A stretch of 64,000 nucleotides of DNA from Arboricoccus pini (lineage in GTDB: Bacteria > Pseudomonadota > Alphaproteobacteria > Geminicoccales > Geminicoccaceae): assembly GCF_900187945.1 (NCBI RefSeq), contig NZ_FYEH01000007.1, positions 62,001-126,000 of the forward strand. The letters run 5' to 3'. The translations under genes were made by a program, and so were the position numbers. Positions within the stretch are counted from its first letter, which is position 1, and each line of letters opens with the position of its first letter. The notes under the pieces were generated by a model that was given only the letters and a program-made list of their open reading frames with translations, did not search any database and was not told the DNA's origin. Positions 1 through 9,846 of the stretch are shown one piece after another.

Positions 1-615
1 GATGTGCTGCGTGGCGTCGATCTCGCCATCCCGATGGGCAGCATCGTCGCCCTCGTCGGGCCCTCCGGTTCCGGAAAGTCAACGCTGCTCCATCTAGCGG
101 GCCTCTTGGAGCGGCCGGATAGCGGGCGCGTCTTCATCCAGGACCGTGAGGTCAGCAAGCTCAGCGACGGCGAGCGGACGCGCATCCGGCGTGGCCAGAT
201 AGGCTTCGTCTATCAGTTCCACCATCTATTGCCCGATTTTCAGGCGCTCGAGAACGTCATGATGCCGCAACTCATCGCCGGACGGGGCAAGGCCGAGGCA
301 CGCGCCCGGGCGATCGACCTGCTCACACGGTTAGGCCTTGCACATCGTCTCGATCACCGGCCCGGACGTCTCTCCGGCGGCGAGCAGCAGCGTGTGGCCA
401 TCGCCCGTGCCCTGGCTAATGAGCCGGCTCTAATTCTGGCCGACGAGCCGACCGGCAATCTCGACATCGCGACCGCCGATGCCGTCTTTGACGCATTTAT
501 CGAGCTTGCGCGTGACGCGAAGATCTCCGCTCTGATTGCGACCCACAATCCCGATCTTGCCGCACGCATGGATGCAACCTATCGCGTCGTCGAGGGTCGC
601 CTTGAGCAAGCCTGA
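1..615 (+). CDS. lolD: Lipoprotein-releasing ABC ATPase LolD (5' end outside window)
   Basis: Cytoplasmic ATPase that would power a LolC/LolE-type complex releasing lipoproteins from the inner membrane. The reading frame is open to the first base of the window. A GTG at 4 exists, but the residues before it (Asp-Val-Leu-Arg-Gly) fit the usual LolD N-terminal strand, so the gene very probably starts upstream. Visible motifs are Walker A GPSGSGKS, the signature LSGGEQQR, Walker B LILADEP and the switch His in ATHNPD. LolD is normally about 225-235 residues and about 204 are present here, so roughly 25-30 are missing. MacB- and FtsE-type ATPases are close relatives. The LolD call rests on the [14 protein letters not shown] stretch after Walker A. 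The next gene follows after 15 bases. Confidence 0.85.
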   Translation, partial: DVLRGVDLAIPMGSIVALVGPSGSGKSTLLHLAGLLERPDSGRVFIQDREVSKLSDGERTRIRRGQIGFVYQFHHLLPDFQALENVMMPQLIAGRGKAEARARAIDLLTRLGLAHRLDHRPGRLSGGEQQRVAIARALANEPALILADEPTGNLDIATADAVFDAFIELARDAKISALIATHNPDLAARMDATYRVVEGRLEQA

Positions 616-630
616 GGGAGAGCAAAGCGC

Positions 631-1668
631 ATGACCAGCATGGCGATTACGCGACGACCCGTCCTTGCGGGGTTGGGCAGCCTGCTCGCCGGCACGGTCG
701 CGGTCGGTCGTGGTCAGGCGGCGGCGTTGAATTTTGTCAGGATCGGCACGGCGCGAGGCGGCGGCAGCTACGCCCAGCTTGGGAAGGCGATGGTCGCAGC
801 CTTATCCTCGCCCCCGGGCGCTGCTTGCGATACCGCCAGCAGCTGCGGTCTTCCCGGCGCAATCGTCACCGCACAGCCCTCGGCCGGCTCGCGGGCCAAC
901 GTCAAGGCGCTGGTCGATTCGGGCATCGAGTTTGCCCTGTGCCAAGCGGATGTCGCGACATGGCTGGCCAAGGGCGAGGGGCCGCTTCGAACCGGTGCCA
1001 ATGTCGATTCGCTACGTGTCGTCGCGGCGCTCGGCGACGAGGCCGTTCATCTGCTGGTGCGCGCGGATGCCGGCATCGGCGCTATCGGCGATCTGCGCGG
1101 CAAGCGCGTGGCTCTGGGCGAGGAGGGCTCGGGCACCAGGGTCGACGCTGATTTCGTCCTTGGTGCTTTCGGAATTCAGCCGGCCGACCTGCAAGCAAGC
1201 AACGTGTTGCCCCTGCAGGCCTTGCGTGGCCTTCTGGATGGCCAGCTGGACGCCGCGTTCCTCACGGGCGCGGCACCGCTTCGCGAGGTGAACGCGAAAG
1301 ATGCCCAAGGCGAATTGGCCCCGTTCGCCGGTCGGATCGCACTTCTCCCCCTGGACGGGCCGGAACTGCAGCCCTTCCTCGCCAATGGCAGCTTGTTGAC
1401 ACGCACCACATTGGCCGAGGGGCTTTATGGCATCGTGCCGCCGGGTGGTCTGGCGACGCTTTCCACGCGGACGCTGCTCGTGACGATGCGCCAGCAACAA
1501 GCGCGGTGGGTCAGCGCTTTTACCGCGGCCCTCTGGTCGTCGGCCGTGCAGCAAGAGCTGCAGCGAGCCGGCTTCAACCTGAAGGGCGCGGCCGAAGCGA
1601 TTCGCGACCTGCCCTTGATGTTGCATGATGGCGCGCTGAAGCAGTATCGCGCCATGGGCCTCGCCTGA
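631..1668 (+). CDS. TAXI-family TRAP transporter solute-binding protein
   Basis: Periplasmic binding protein of the TAXI type (TRAP-associated extracytoplasmic immunogenic protein), 345 residues. The N-terminus carries a Tat-like signal (ITRRPVLAGL, then a hydrophobic run ending near AQAAA-like residues at about 30). The mature start FVRIGTARGGGSYAQLGKAM is the typical TAXI opening, followed by a conserved GSRANVKAL region and FALCQADVA. A purine-rich GAGGGAGAG precedes the ATG by about 8 bases, which supports this start. No TRAP membrane subunit lies nearby, so either the partner is elsewhere or this is an orphan. The substrate cannot be read from the sequence; relatives bind carboxylates such as glutamate or 2-oxoglutarate. 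Confidence 0.8.
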   Translation: MTSMAITRRPVLAGLGSLLAGTVAVGRGQAAALNFVRIGTARGGGSYAQLGKAMVAALSSPPGAACDTASSCGLPGAIVTAQPSAGSRANVKALVDSGIEFALCQADVATWLAKGEGPLRTGANVDSLRVVAALGDEAVHLLVRADAGIGAIGDLRGKRVALGEEGSGTRVDADFVLGAFGIQPADLQASNVLPLQALRGLLDGQLDAAFLTGAAPLREVNAKDAQGELAPFAGRIALLPLDGPELQPFLANGSLLTRTTLAEGLYGIVPPGGLATLSTRTLLVTMRQQQARWVSAFTAALWSSAVQQELQRAGFNLKGAAEAIRDLPLMLHDGALKQYRAMGLA

Positions 1669-2100
1669 TCAGCCGACCGTCGCCGCCGGATCGTCCCGGT
1701 CCTTACCCCTGTCATTGGCAGGCCAGCCAAGTCCGCCGCGCCAGCGGTGCGGCCCGGCCAATCTTCCCGGCGACCGGCAATGCCTGTCGAGGAGGTCCAG
1801 CATGTCCCGGGTCGCTTCCCGCTGGCTGTTGGCATAGTGCGCCGCCGCTTCGATCGCCTCAGTGGTTGGATGCCGCTCGTCGAAGACGGCGCGCTCCAGC
1901 CTCGCCGCTCGTTCGGCTCGCCAGAAGGACATGGTGATCGCCCAAACAAGGTGCGATTCGATGGCACCGTTGGGATCAAGTTCGGCTTTTAGCTTCTCGT
2001 GCAGCGCTTCGAGAAGTTCCGGATTTTCGTGCCGTGTCGTGTAGGCCACGAAAGGCGATGGCTCGTTGGAGGGCTTGGCGGCACGGCGATCTGCAAACAT
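1669..2100 (-). CDS. Conserved hypothetical protein, 143 aa
   Basis: I do not recognise a named family with certainty. The central part (about residues 30-105) is helical and charged, with NPELLEALHEKLKAE, then ESHLVWAITMSFWRAERAARLE and ANSQREATRDMLDLLDRH. This resembles small proteobacterial proteins of unknown function whose core reads 'LVE..A...WRL.R..RLE' and which often have an N-terminal basic linker. The C-terminal 35 residues are Gly/Arg/Pro-rich and look disordered. A GAGGAA lies directly before the ATG. It is convergent with the TAXI gene, and the two stops abut. It is probably a real gene, judged by the helix periodicity and the codon bias of its core. Confidence 0.55.
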   Translation of the reverse strand: MFADRRAAKPSNEPSPFVAYTTRHENPELLEALHEKLKAELDPNGAIESHLVWAITMSFWRAERAARLERAVFDERHPTTEAIEAAAHYANSQREATRDMLDLLDRHCRSPGRLAGPHRWRGGLGWPANDRGKDRDDPAATVG

Positions 2101-2479
2101 TTCCTCAGGCGCTCCTTGGTATCGAAAAGGAAACCATGAAGATCCGGACGATCTTAATCAACAACTTATGATTGGGGTTTAGTCTAGGTTTCCTTCGAAT
2201 AAGGAAGGCACACGCGCTGCATTTAGACGGCGTTCACAATGCATTCCCGGGAGATTGCCGGGGAATTTTGCTTAACCATCGACCATCAGGTGGCAACGCG
2301 TCTAAAATGTCTGATCAAGGCATCGACCTCGGGGCTTGTCGCGTCTGGACACGAAGACGTCGTGATCATTGCCGATCACACGCTCCTGGTCAGCTAGATC
2401 TCCCAACTGATCAGTCATGGGATTGCGGCCGGAGGCACCTCGCGATCTGATCAGCGCATGCTTGGATGACGGAGCCCAA
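2101..2479. other. Intergenic region upstream of the betaine-type permease; no convincing gene
   Basis: This 379-base stretch is less GC-rich than its surroundings near 2150-2230 and probably holds the promoters for the flanking divergent genes. A 52-codon frame (2239-2397) opens with ATG but lacks a ribosome binding site. It continues past its TAG to 2468 with plausible amino-acid composition, so it may be a decayed remnant or chance. Another frame, 2172-2450, has no start context and shadow-like composition. I looked specifically for a ProV/OpuAA/ChoV ATPase, normally a neighbour of such a permease, and found no Walker or signature motifs. Confidence 0.4.
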
Positions 2480-3322
2480 ATGGACTTGACGATCCCGCGA
2501 ATACCGCTCGACGACTGGTGCGATCAGCTGCTCACCTGGCTCACCGATCATCTCTCCGGCGTGACCCGCGTCTTGAGTCGTGCCGTGTCAGGCTGGATCA
2601 GCAATCTGTCTGATCTTCTGCAGGTCATCCCGCCCTGGGCCTTCATCATCGTCGTTGGCCTGCTCGCTTGGCGAGTGGCCGGCTGGCGGATCGCGCTCAT
2701 GAGCATCATTGGGCTGGCCTTCCTTTGGAATCTGGGCCTTTGGGATCCGATGATCATCACGCTCGTCCTTGTCGTGCTCTCCACAGCGGCGGCCGTGATC
2801 ATTGGCCTGCCGATTGGGATCGCCTGCGCGCTCAGCAAGCGCACCTGGAAAACCGTGGCGCCGATCATGGATCTGGCGCAGACGATGCCAAGCTTCGTCT
2901 ACCTCATCCCAGCCATTCCTTTCTTCGGCCTGGGCCCGGTCTCGGCCTGCTTCGCGACCGTCATTTTTGCCATGCCGCCGACTATCCGCCTGACAGCGCT
3001 GGGGATCATGCAGGTGCCGGGCGAGATGGTCGAAGCTTCCGAGGCCTTCGGCTCAACGCGTTGGCAAAAGCTTTGGAAGGTCCAGATTCCGACAGCGCTG
3101 CCGACGATCATGGCGGGTATCAATCAGACTATCATGCTGTCGCTCTCGATGGTCGTGATCGCGGCGATGATCGGAGCGGGTGGCCTCGGTCGTGAGGTTT
3201 GGAGCGCCATTCAGCGCCTTGAGGCGGGCAAGGGCTTCCAGGCTGGCATCGCAATCGCCATCGTTGCCATCATCCTGGATCGGATCACGCAGGCCGTTTC
3301 GCGTCGACCGCAGTCACGCTGA
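2480..3322 (+). CDS. Glycine betaine/choline-type ABC transporter permease (OpuAB/ProW/ChoW family)
   Basis: Inner-membrane permease of a quaternary-amine ABC transporter, 280 residues from the ATG at 2480. GGAG at 2471-2474 with a 5-base spacer decides this start over an earlier in-frame ATG at 2417. A short amphipathic N-terminus is followed by about six to seven membrane segments. The EAA loop that contacts the ATPase is clear (VEASEAFGSTRWQKLWKVQIPTALPTI), and the family motifs QTMPSFVYLIPAIPFFGLGP and AAMIGAGGLG are present. The binding-protein gene follows after 43 bases. The ATPase gene expected for this family is absent on both sides, so the permease must use an ATPase encoded elsewhere or be non-functional. 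Confidence 0.88.
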   Translation: MDLTIPRIPLDDWCDQLLTWLTDHLSGVTRVLSRAVSGWISNLSDLLQVIPPWAFIIVVGLLAWRVAGWRIALMSIIGLAFLWNLGLWDPMIITLVLVVLSTAAAVIIGLPIGIACALSKRTWKTVAPIMDLAQTMPSFVYLIPAIPFFGLGPVSACFATVIFAMPPTIRLTALGIMQVPGEMVEASEAFGSTRWQKLWKVQIPTALPTIMAGINQTIMLSLSMVVIAAMIGAGGLGREVWSAIQRLEAGKGFQAGIAIAIVAIILDRITQAVSRRPQSR

Positions 3323-3365
3323 TCCGCCTCCCCACCGATTGATCTAACCACTGAAGGAAACGTGC

Positions 3366-4223
3366 ATGCAACGTCGTCATCTGCTGACCGGCGCTGCCGG
3401 TCTGGTCGCGGGCGCCAGCCTTCTCAGGGGCGCTCCCGTGCTGGCAGCCAGCAAGGACGTCAAGCTCGCCTATGTCGAGTGGTCTGACACCATCGTAGCA
3501 ACCAACATCCTTGCGCAAGTGCTCAAGCAGCAGGGTTACAAGCCCACCCTGACGCCCGTCTCGGGCGCGGCCATGTGGCAGGCTGTGGCCACGGGCGATG
3601 CCGATGCCATGGTGGCAGCATGGCTGCCCGTGACACATGCTGACTACTATAAGAAGCTCAAGAACCAGGTGGACCTGATAGGGCCCAACGTCACGGGCGC
3701 CCGCCTCGGTTGGGCCGTGCCCGACTATGTCGAGCTCACCTCGATCGCGGATCTCAAGGCCAAGGGCGACCTCGTCGACAACAAGGTGATCGGCATCGAT
3801 CCGGGTGCCGGCCTCATGCGGGCGTCCGAAAAGGCGATCAAGGATTATGGCCTCTCCAATATTACGCTCGTCGAGGGCAGCGATGCGACGATGACGGCGG
3901 CCCTCAAGGACGCCATCAACCGCAAGCAGAGCATCGTCGTGACCAGTTGGACGCCGCATTGGATGTGGGCGGCATTCAAGCTCAAATACCTGGAGGACCC
4001 GAAAAAGTCGCTGGGCGGCGAAGAGACGGTCAACACGGTAGCGCGCCAGGGTCTGAAAGATGATCTCCCCGAGGTCTACGCCATCCTGACCAAATTCAAG
4101 CTGTCGCTCGACGACGAGCAAGGGCTCATGCTCAAGAACCTTGACGCTGGCGTGGATCCGGCCAAGACGGCGGCCGACTGGGTAGCTGCCAACCCCGAGA
4201 AGGTCAAAGCGTGGCTGGCCTAA
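3366..4223 (+). CDS. Glycine betaine/proline betaine-type substrate-binding protein (OpuAC family)
   Basis: Periplasmic receptor for the permease just upstream, 285 residues. It has a twin-arginine-like start (QRRHLLTGAAGLVAG) and a likely cleavage site after AALA at about residue 28. The mature protein begins KLAYVEWSDTIVATNILAQVL and contains AMWQAVATGDADAMVAAWLPVTHADYY and GARLGWAVPDYV. These are diagnostic for OpuAC-type receptors, which clamp the quaternary amine with tryptophans; W79, W88-like and W/Y residues are retained in the expected blocks. GAAGGAAA precedes the ATG. It sits ahead of putA, so a proline-related ligand such as proline betaine is attractive, but that is inference from position only. 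A strong terminator follows the stop. Confidence 0.87.
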   Translation: MQRRHLLTGAAGLVAGASLLRGAPVLAASKDVKLAYVEWSDTIVATNILAQVLKQQGYKPTLTPVSGAAMWQAVATGDADAMVAAWLPVTHADYYKKLKNQVDLIGPNVTGARLGWAVPDYVELTSIADLKAKGDLVDNKVIGIDPGAGLMRASEKAIKDYGLSNITLVEGSDATMTAALKDAINRKQSIVVTSWTPHWMWAAFKLKYLEDPKKSLGGEETVNTVARQGLKDDLPEVYAILTKFKLSLDDEQGLMLKNLDAGVDPAKTAADWVAANPEKVKAWLA

Positions 4224-4241
4224 TCGCAATCTGACGCCCGA

Positions 4242-4285
4242 GGGGCGCAACCCTTTAAAATGGGGGTTGCGCCCCTTTTTTATTT
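4242..4285 (+). terminator. Rho-independent terminator after the betaine-type ABC genes
   Basis: A 12-base perfect stem, GGGGCGCAACCC (4242-4253) with GGGTTGCGCCCC (4264-4275), is separated by an AT-rich loop and followed by TTTTTTATTT. It is one of the two clearest terminators in the window. It separates the permease/receptor operon from putA, so putA must have its own promoter in the 60 bases that follow. Confidence 0.93.
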
Positions 4286-4344
4286 AGGTTGCGCCTTAGC
4301 GATGTCGCGCTATCCTCACCACGGGCTATTGGGGGGATGGCGGC

Positions 4345-7300
4345 GTGGCGACAACGACGGTCGGGGTGAAGATCGACGAGGATCTGCGAGCCAGACTCAA
4401 GGATGCGGCGGAATCGCTCGGGCGCACGCCACACGCCTTGATCAAGCAGTCGATCGCATTGTTGCTCGACCGTTGGGAGCAGGGACTGCCTATGGCCATC
4501 GGCGACGTTGACAGCGAAGCCGTACCAATGCCGTTCCTGGCATTCGCGCGAGGCGTCGGCGCGCAATCCGTGTTGCGGGCAGCTATTACGGCCGCTTATC
4601 GTCGACCCGAGGAGGAGTGCCTGCCGTTGCTCCTCGCGTCGGCGGCCCTCCCGGCACCGGCGCGCGAGCGTGCGACCAAGCTGGCGCAAGATCTGGCCTT
4701 GAAGCTGCGGGCCAAGAACCGTCGCGGTGGGGTCGAAGGCCTGATCCAGGAATATGCACTCTCCAGCCAGGAGGGCATCGCCCTGATGTGTCTGGCCGAG
4801 GCCCTTTTGCGCATTCCCGACCGGGCTACGCGCGATGCGCTGATCCGCGACAAGATCAAGGACGGCAACTGGCAGGCCCATCTGGGGCAGAGCCCTTCGA
4901 TGTTCGTCAACGCCGCGACTTGGGGATTGGTCGTCACCGGCAAGTTGACGACCACCAATAGCGAAGCGGGCCTGAGCAGTGCCCTTGGCCGACTGATCGG
5001 CAAAGGCGGGGAACCCTTGATCCGCAAGGGGGTCGACATGGCCATGCGGATGATGGGCGAGCAGTTCGTTACCGGTCAGACGATCGCCGAGGCGCTGGCC
5101 AACAGCCGTCGGCTGGAGGCGCGGGGCTTTCGTTATTCCTACGATATGCTGGGTGAGGCCGCGACCACCGCCGCCGATGCCGCCCGCTATTACCGGGATT
5201 ACGAGCAGGCGATTCACGCCATCGGCAAGGCCTCCGGCAGGCGCGGCATCTATGAGGGGCCAGGCATCTCCATCAAGCTATCGGCACTTCACCCACGCTA
5301 TGGCCGCAGCCAGCGTCATCGGGTCATGGAAGAGCTTTTGCCGCGGCTGAAGGACCTCATCCTGCTGGCGCGCCGCTATGACATCGGCATCAATATCGAT
5401 GCCGAAGAATCCGATCGGCTGGAACTCTCGCTCGATCTTCTGGAAGGACTCTGTTTCGATCCGGATCTGGCCGAGTGGAACGGCATCGGCTTCGTCGTCC
5501 AAGCCTACCAGAAACGCTGCACCTTCGTGCTGGACTATCTCATCGACCTTGCACGCCGCAGTTCCCGCCGGCTCATGATCAGGCTCGTCAAAGGCGCTTA
5601 TTGGGACAGCGAGATCAAGCGAGCACAGGTCGATGGCTTGGAGGGCTTCCCGGTCTTCACGCGAAAGGTCCACACCGACGTTTCCTATCTGGCCTGCGCC
5701 CGCAAGCTTCTGGGGGCGCCCGACGCCGTCTTTCCGCAATTCGCCACCCACAACGCCCAGACCCTCGCAGCCATCCACACCATGGCTGGGGAGAATTACT
5801 ATGCTGGCCAGTATGAATTTCAGTGCCTGCACGGCATGGGCGAGGTGCTCTACGAGGAGGTGGTGGGCAGGGAGAAGCTGAACCGCCCCTGTCGCATCTA
5901 CGCGCCCGTCGGCACGCACGAGACGCTTTTGGCCTATCTCGTCCGCCGCCTTCTGGAGAACGGCGCCAATACGTCTTTCGTCAATCGGATCGGCAATGCC
6001 GCCATTCCGATCGAGACGCTGGTGGCAGATCCCGTGGCGGAGGTTCAGGCCCAGGCGGTGCATGGCATGCCCCATCCGGCAATCGCGCTGCCGCGAGACC
6101 TCTATGGTGATCGGGCCAACGCCGCCGGCCTTGATCTCAGCAACGAGCAGCGACTGGCGTCGCTGGCGGCCTCGCTTCTTGGCAGTGCTGAATTGACCTG
6201 GCAGGCTGCCCCGTTGATCGGCGAGGCCGTCCCGCCATCGGCCGCGGGCGGCAGGGCCATCCTCAATCCGGCCGACCACCATGATGTCGTCGGTCATGTG
6301 CTGGACAGTTCGCCGGAGGAGGTGGAGGCGGCCATGGCAGCCGCCTTTGCAGCCGCGCCGATCTGGCAATCGACGCCGCCCTCGGAAAGGGCTGCTTGTC
6401 TCGAGCGGGCAGCCGAGCTCCTCGAGGCAAGGATGCCGGTTCTCATGGGGCTCATCGTTCGTGAGGCCGGCAAGTCCCTGGCCAATGCGGTAGCCGAGGT
6501 TCGCGAGGCCGTGGACTTCCTTCGCTACTATGCCTTGCAGGCGCGAACGCATTTTTCCATCGACGCGCACCGACCATTGGGCCCGGTGGTCTGTATCAGT
6601 CCGTGGAACTTCCCCCTTGCCATCTTCACAGGCCAGGTCGCGGCAGCCTTGGCGGCGGGCAATCCGGTCCTGGCCAAGCCTGCCGAGGAAACACCGCTCA
6701 TCGCCGCTCAGTCAGTCGCCATCCTCAGGGAAGCCGGGATCCTTCCGGGCGCCGTACAACTCCTGCCGGGCGATGGCGAGATCGGTGCGGCGCTGGTCGC
6801 CCATCAGGGCACGCGCGCCGTCATGTTCACCGGCTCCACTGGCGTCGCCCGCGCCATCCAGCGACAGCTGGCAGCACGGCTCAGCCCTGAGGGCAGGCCC
6901 ATTCCGCTGATTGCTGAAACCGGCGGCCAGAATGCTCTCATCGTCGACAGTTCTGCCCTGGCTGAGCAGGTCGTGGCCGACGTTCTCGTATCGGCCTTCG
7001 ATTCGGCCGGCCAGCGCTGCTCAGCGCTTCGCCTGCTTTGCGTGCAGGACGACATCGCCGATCGGCTCCTGACCATGCTGAAGGGCGCCATGGACGAGCT
7101 CTCGATCGGCAACCCAGACCGGCTCGAAACAGATATCGGCCCGGTCATCGCGGGAGACGCCAAGCAAACGATCGAAGCGCATATCGCCGCGATGCGAGCC
7201 TCAGGCCATCCTGTTCACAGTCTGGTGCTGCCGGAAGGCACGGGACGGGGCACTTTCGTGGCGCCGACGCTGATCGAGATCGAGCGGGTCGAGGAACTCG

Positions 7301-8172
7301 AGACGGAAGTCTTTGGTCCCGTCCTGCATGTTTTACGCTATCGGCGCGCCGATCTTGATCATCTCGTCGACGCGATCAATGCCACGGGCTATGGCCTGAC
7401 CTTCGGCATTCACAGCCGGATTGACGAGACGATCACGCGACTGATTCGTCGCATCGAGGCCGGCAATATATACGTGAACCGCAATATTGTTGGGGCCGTC
7501 GTCGGCGTTCAGCCCTTTGGCGGCCATGGCCTTTCGGGCACGGGGCCAAAGGCAGGCGGCCCCCTTTATATGCGCCGTCTGCTCGCCACCTGCCTTGAAG
7601 ATCTGCATATCGAGGGCGGAATGCCGGATCTTGCACGCTCCTACCTCTCCTGGCTTGGCGCGCGCGAACGAAAGCTGGCGGAACGGCTGGCCCAGTTGCC
7701 GATCATCGCCGACGCAGCGATCGACCTAGCGGGACCCGTCGGTGAGCGGAACAGTTACGAGTTGATCCCGCGATCTTGGCTGCTTTGCCTGCCCCGCAGC
7801 GAGGCCGGATTTTGGTTGCAACTCGGTGCTGCGTTCCTCGCGGGTGCGCGCGTCGAGATAATCCTACCATCCGCGCTGGCCCCCAAACTCAAGGCCTTGC
7901 CGCCTGAGATCAGCTCACACGTAACGGTGATCGAGTCGGTGACAGAGAGCCATGCCTTGGCGGTGCTCTTCGAAGGGCCGGGCGACGAACTGGCCGAGGT
8001 CAGCCAAGCGCTGGCTGCATTGGACGGGCCGATCCGCAGCATTTTCGGCCTGACGAGCGACGAGATAGCGGGCGGCAGCCTCTATCGCCAGGAGGCGTTG
8101 ATTTTGGAGCGCTCGATCAGCATCAACACGGCCGCAGCCGGCGGCAATGCGAGCCTGATGAGCATCGGCTGA
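4345..8172 (+). CDS. putA: Trifunctional proline dehydrogenase / P5C dehydrogenase / DNA-binding regulator PutA
   Basis: Oxidises proline to glutamate in two steps, with FAD-linked proline dehydrogenase passing P5C to the NAD-linked aldehyde dehydrogenase; 1275 residues. Residues 1-47 form a ribbon-helix-helix DNA-binding domain ([15 protein letters not shown], then [15 protein letters not shown]) like that of E. coli PutA, so autogenous repression is likely. The PRODH barrel spans about 150-560 with [28 protein letters not shown] and the FAD-site [11 protein letters not shown]. The P5CDH domain spans about 630-1110 with [12 protein letters not shown], general base E858 (AETGGQN) and nucleophile C892 (GQRCSALR). 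A C-terminal domain of about 160 residues marks this as the long PutA type. The start is GTG at 4345 with a G-rich SD at 4331-4340. It is convergent with prfC, only 6 bases away. Confidence 0.97.
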   Translation: MATTTVGVKIDEDLRARLKDAAESLGRTPHALIKQSIALLLDRWEQGLPMAIGDVDSEAVPMPFLAFARGVGAQSVLRAAITAAYRRPEEECLPLLLASAALPAPARERATKLAQDLALKLRAKNRRGGVEGLIQEYALSSQEGIALMCLAEALLRIPDRATRDALIRDKIKDGNWQAHLGQSPSMFVNAATWGLVVTGKLTTTNSEAGLSSALGRLIGKGGEPLIRKGVDMAMRMMGEQFVTGQTIAEALANSRRLEARGFRYSYDMLGEAATTAADAARYYRDYEQAIHAIGKASGRRGIYEGPGISIKLSALHPRYGRSQRHRVMEELLPRLKDLILLARRYDIGINIDAEESDRLELSLDLLEGLCFDPDLAEWNGIGFVVQAYQKRCTFVLDYLIDLARRSSRRLMIRLVKGAYWDSEIKRAQVDGLEGFPVFTRKVHTDVSYLACARKLLGAPDAVFPQFATHNAQTLAAIHTMAGENYYAGQYEFQCLHGMGEVLYEEVVGREKLNRPCRIYAPVGTHETLLAYLVRRLLENGANTSFVNRIGNAAIPIETLVADPVAEVQAQAVHGMPHPAIALPRDLYGDRANAAGLDLSNEQRLASLAASLLGSAELTWQAAPLIGEAVPPSAAGGRAILNPADHHDVVGHVLDSSPEEVEAAMAAAFAAAPIWQSTPPSERAACLERAAELLEARMPVLMGLIVREAGKSLANAVAEVREAVDFLRYYALQARTHFSIDAHRPLGPVVCISPWNFPLAIFTGQVAAALAAGNPVLAKPAEETPLIAAQSVAILREAGILPGAVQLLPGDGEIGAALVAHQGTRAVMFTGSTGVARAIQRQLAARLSPEGRPIPLIAETGGQNALIVDSSALAEQVVADVLVSAFDSAGQRCSALRLLCVQDDIADRLLTMLKGAMDELSIGNPDRLETDIGPVIAGDAKQTIEAHIAAMRASGHPVHSLVLPEGTGRGTFVAPTLIEIERVEELETEVFGPVLHVLRYRRADLDHLVDAINATGYGLTFGIHSRIDETITRLIRRIEAGNIYVNRNIVGAVVGVQPFGGHGLSGTGPKAGGPLYMRRLLATCLEDLHIEGGMPDLARSYLSWLGARERKLAERLAQLPIIADAAIDLAGPVGERNSYELIPRSWLLCLPRSEAGFWLQLGAAFLAGARVEIILPSALAPKLKALPPEISSHVTVIESVTESHALAVLFEGPGDELAEVSQALAALDGPIRSIFGLTSDEIAGGSLYRQEALILERSISINTAAAGGNASLMSIG

Positions 8173-8178
8173 CGATGC

Positions 8179-9762
8179 CTAGGCGCGCTCGCGTGTCTCG
8201 GTAAAACGGATGGCGGGAAAATCATCCTGGATTCGATTCAGGTCCCAGGTGTTGCGAGCCAAATAGACAGGGTTTCCGTCGCGATCCTCGGCGAGGGACG
8301 ATTTCTTCTGCGTCCGGAACGCGTCCAGGGCACGCGAATCGTCAGCATCGCACCAGCGCGCCGTGACGTAAGGCGCGGACTCGAAGTCGATCGGCAGATT
8401 ATATTCAGCCTCCAGCCGCGTCTTCAGGACGTCGAGCTGCAACTGGCCAACGACGCCGACGATCCAGTCGGCGCCGATCATCGGCCGAAAAACCTGCGTG
8501 ACTCCTTCCTCGGCCAGGTCCTCTAGCGCCTTTCTGAGATGCTTGGCCCGCATCGGGTCGCCCAGCCGCACGCGCATGAGGATTTCGGGTGCGAAGTTCG
8601 GAATGCCGGTGAACTTGATGGGTTCGCCTTCGGTCAGGGCGTCGCCCACCCGAAGCTGGCCATGATTGGGCACGCCGATAATGTCGCCAGGCCAGGCTTC
8701 GTCAGCCAGTTCGCGGTCGCCGGCCATGAAAAAGATCGGATTGGAGACAGCCAGCTGCTTGGCGTGGCGAACCATGGTGAGCTTCATGCCGCGCATGAAG
8801 CGACCGGAGCAAAGACGAACGAAAGCGACGCGGTCGCGGTGCTTCGGATCCATGTTGGCCTGCACTTTGAACACGAAGCCCGCCACCTTGTCCTCGCCAG
8901 GTTCGATCTCACGATCGACCGACGCTTGTGGGCGAGGCGGGGGTGCATAGGCGACGAGCCCGTCCAGAAGAGCGCGGATGCCGAACGTCCGGAGCGCACT
9001 GCCGAAAAAGGCAGGCGACAGGTGGCCTTCGCGATAGGACTGCACGTCGAAATGCGGCAAGGCGCCGTCCACCAGCTCCATCGTCTCGTCGAGGTCGGCT
9101 AGCTGTGCCGCGGGGACGCGGTCGGCCAGACTATTGCTTCGACGGTCGGCGATCGTCTGCTCCGGCTCGCTCGCATCGCCCAGCAGCGTGAGACGGCCGC
9201 TCTCGCGCTCGAGGACGCCGCGGAAATTCTGCCCCATGCCTATCGGCCAGTTCATCGGCGCCACGTCGAGCGCCAGGCGGGAGGCGATCTCGTCCAGGAG
9301 TTCGATCGGGTCCTTCGCCTCGCGATCCATCTTGTTGATGAACGCCATGATGGGCACGTCGCGCATGCGGCAAACCTGGAAGAGCTTCAGTGTCTGCGGC
9401 TCGATGCCCTTGGCAGCGTCGATCACCATGACGGCGCTGTCGACCGCTGTCAGCGTCCGGTATGTATCCTCCGAAAAGTCCTCATGACCGGGCGTGTCCA
9501 GGAGGTTGAACGTGCAACCGCCATAGTCGAAGGTCATGACCGACGTCGAGACGGAGATGCCGCGCTGTTGCTCGATCTTCATCCAGTCCGAGCGCGCGCG
9601 ACGCCGTTCGCCCTTGGCTTTGACCTCGCCGGCCAAGTGGATGGCACCGCCGAAGAGCAGCAGCTTTTCGGTCAACGTCGTCTTGCCCGCATCCGGGTGA
9701 GAGATGATGGCGAAGGTTCGCCGTTTCTTCGCCTCGGCTTCGACGATGGGGGAGAGTGCCAT
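8179..9762 (-). CDS. prfC: Peptide chain release factor 3
   Basis: Ribosome-bound GTPase that recycles RF1/RF2 after termination; 527 residues, the normal RF3 length. The GTPase domain comes first. G1 is SHPDAGKTT, the switch region is EQQRGISVSTSVM, G3 is DTPGHEDFSEDTYRTL and G4 is NKMDREAKDP. Domain II follows at about 300-390 and the RF3-specific C-terminal domain after it (DFESAPYVTARW, AFRTQKKSSLAEDRDGNPVYLARNTWDL). RF3 is told from EF-G by the short length and by ERRRARSDWMKIEQQRG. It is the last gene of a minus-strand run, 84 bases after map, with a hairpin in that gap. Confidence 0.97.
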   Translation of the reverse strand: MALSPIVEAEAKKRRTFAIISHPDAGKTTLTEKLLLFGGAIHLAGEVKAKGERRRARSDWMKIEQQRGISVSTSVMTFDYGGCTFNLLDTPGHEDFSEDTYRTLTAVDSAVMVIDAAKGIEPQTLKLFQVCRMRDVPIMAFINKMDREAKDPIELLDEIASRLALDVAPMNWPIGMGQNFRGVLERESGRLTLLGDASEPEQTIADRRSNSLADRVPAAQLADLDETMELVDGALPHFDVQSYREGHLSPAFFGSALRTFGIRALLDGLVAYAPPPRPQASVDREIEPGEDKVAGFVFKVQANMDPKHRDRVAFVRLCSGRFMRGMKLTMVRHAKQLAVSNPIFFMAGDRELADEAWPGDIIGVPNHGQLRVGDALTEGEPIKFTGIPNFAPEILMRVRLGDPMRAKHLRKALEDLAEEGVTQVFRPMIGADWIVGVVGQLQLDVLKTRLEAEYNLPIDFESAPYVTARWCDADDSRALDAFRTQKKSSLAEDRDGNPVYLARNTWDLNRIQDDFPAIRFTETRERA

Positions 9763-9785
9763 GAGAGGTCCAGGAAAGGGAAAGT

Positions 9786-9807
9786 CGTCGGCCTATGAAC
9801 GCCGACG
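9786..9807. other. Perfect 7-bp hairpin between map and prfC
   Basis: CGTCGGC (9786-9792) and GCCGACG (9801-9807) flank an 8-base loop. On the minus strand it follows the map stop and precedes the prfC start by 24 bases. A pyrimidine-rich ACTTTCCCTTTCC follows it, but there is no true U-run. It could be a weak terminator/attenuator or a leader structure limiting RF3 synthesis. Confidence 0.4.
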
Positions 9808-9846
9808 GCTGGACTGGTGCCACGCTAAAAACAGGCGCCTAGGTGC

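Noticed and set aside
4255-5217. 320-codon minus-strand frame at the start of putA
   Set aside because: Antisense of the PutA ribbon-helix-helix and PRODH start, which are clear on the plus strand.
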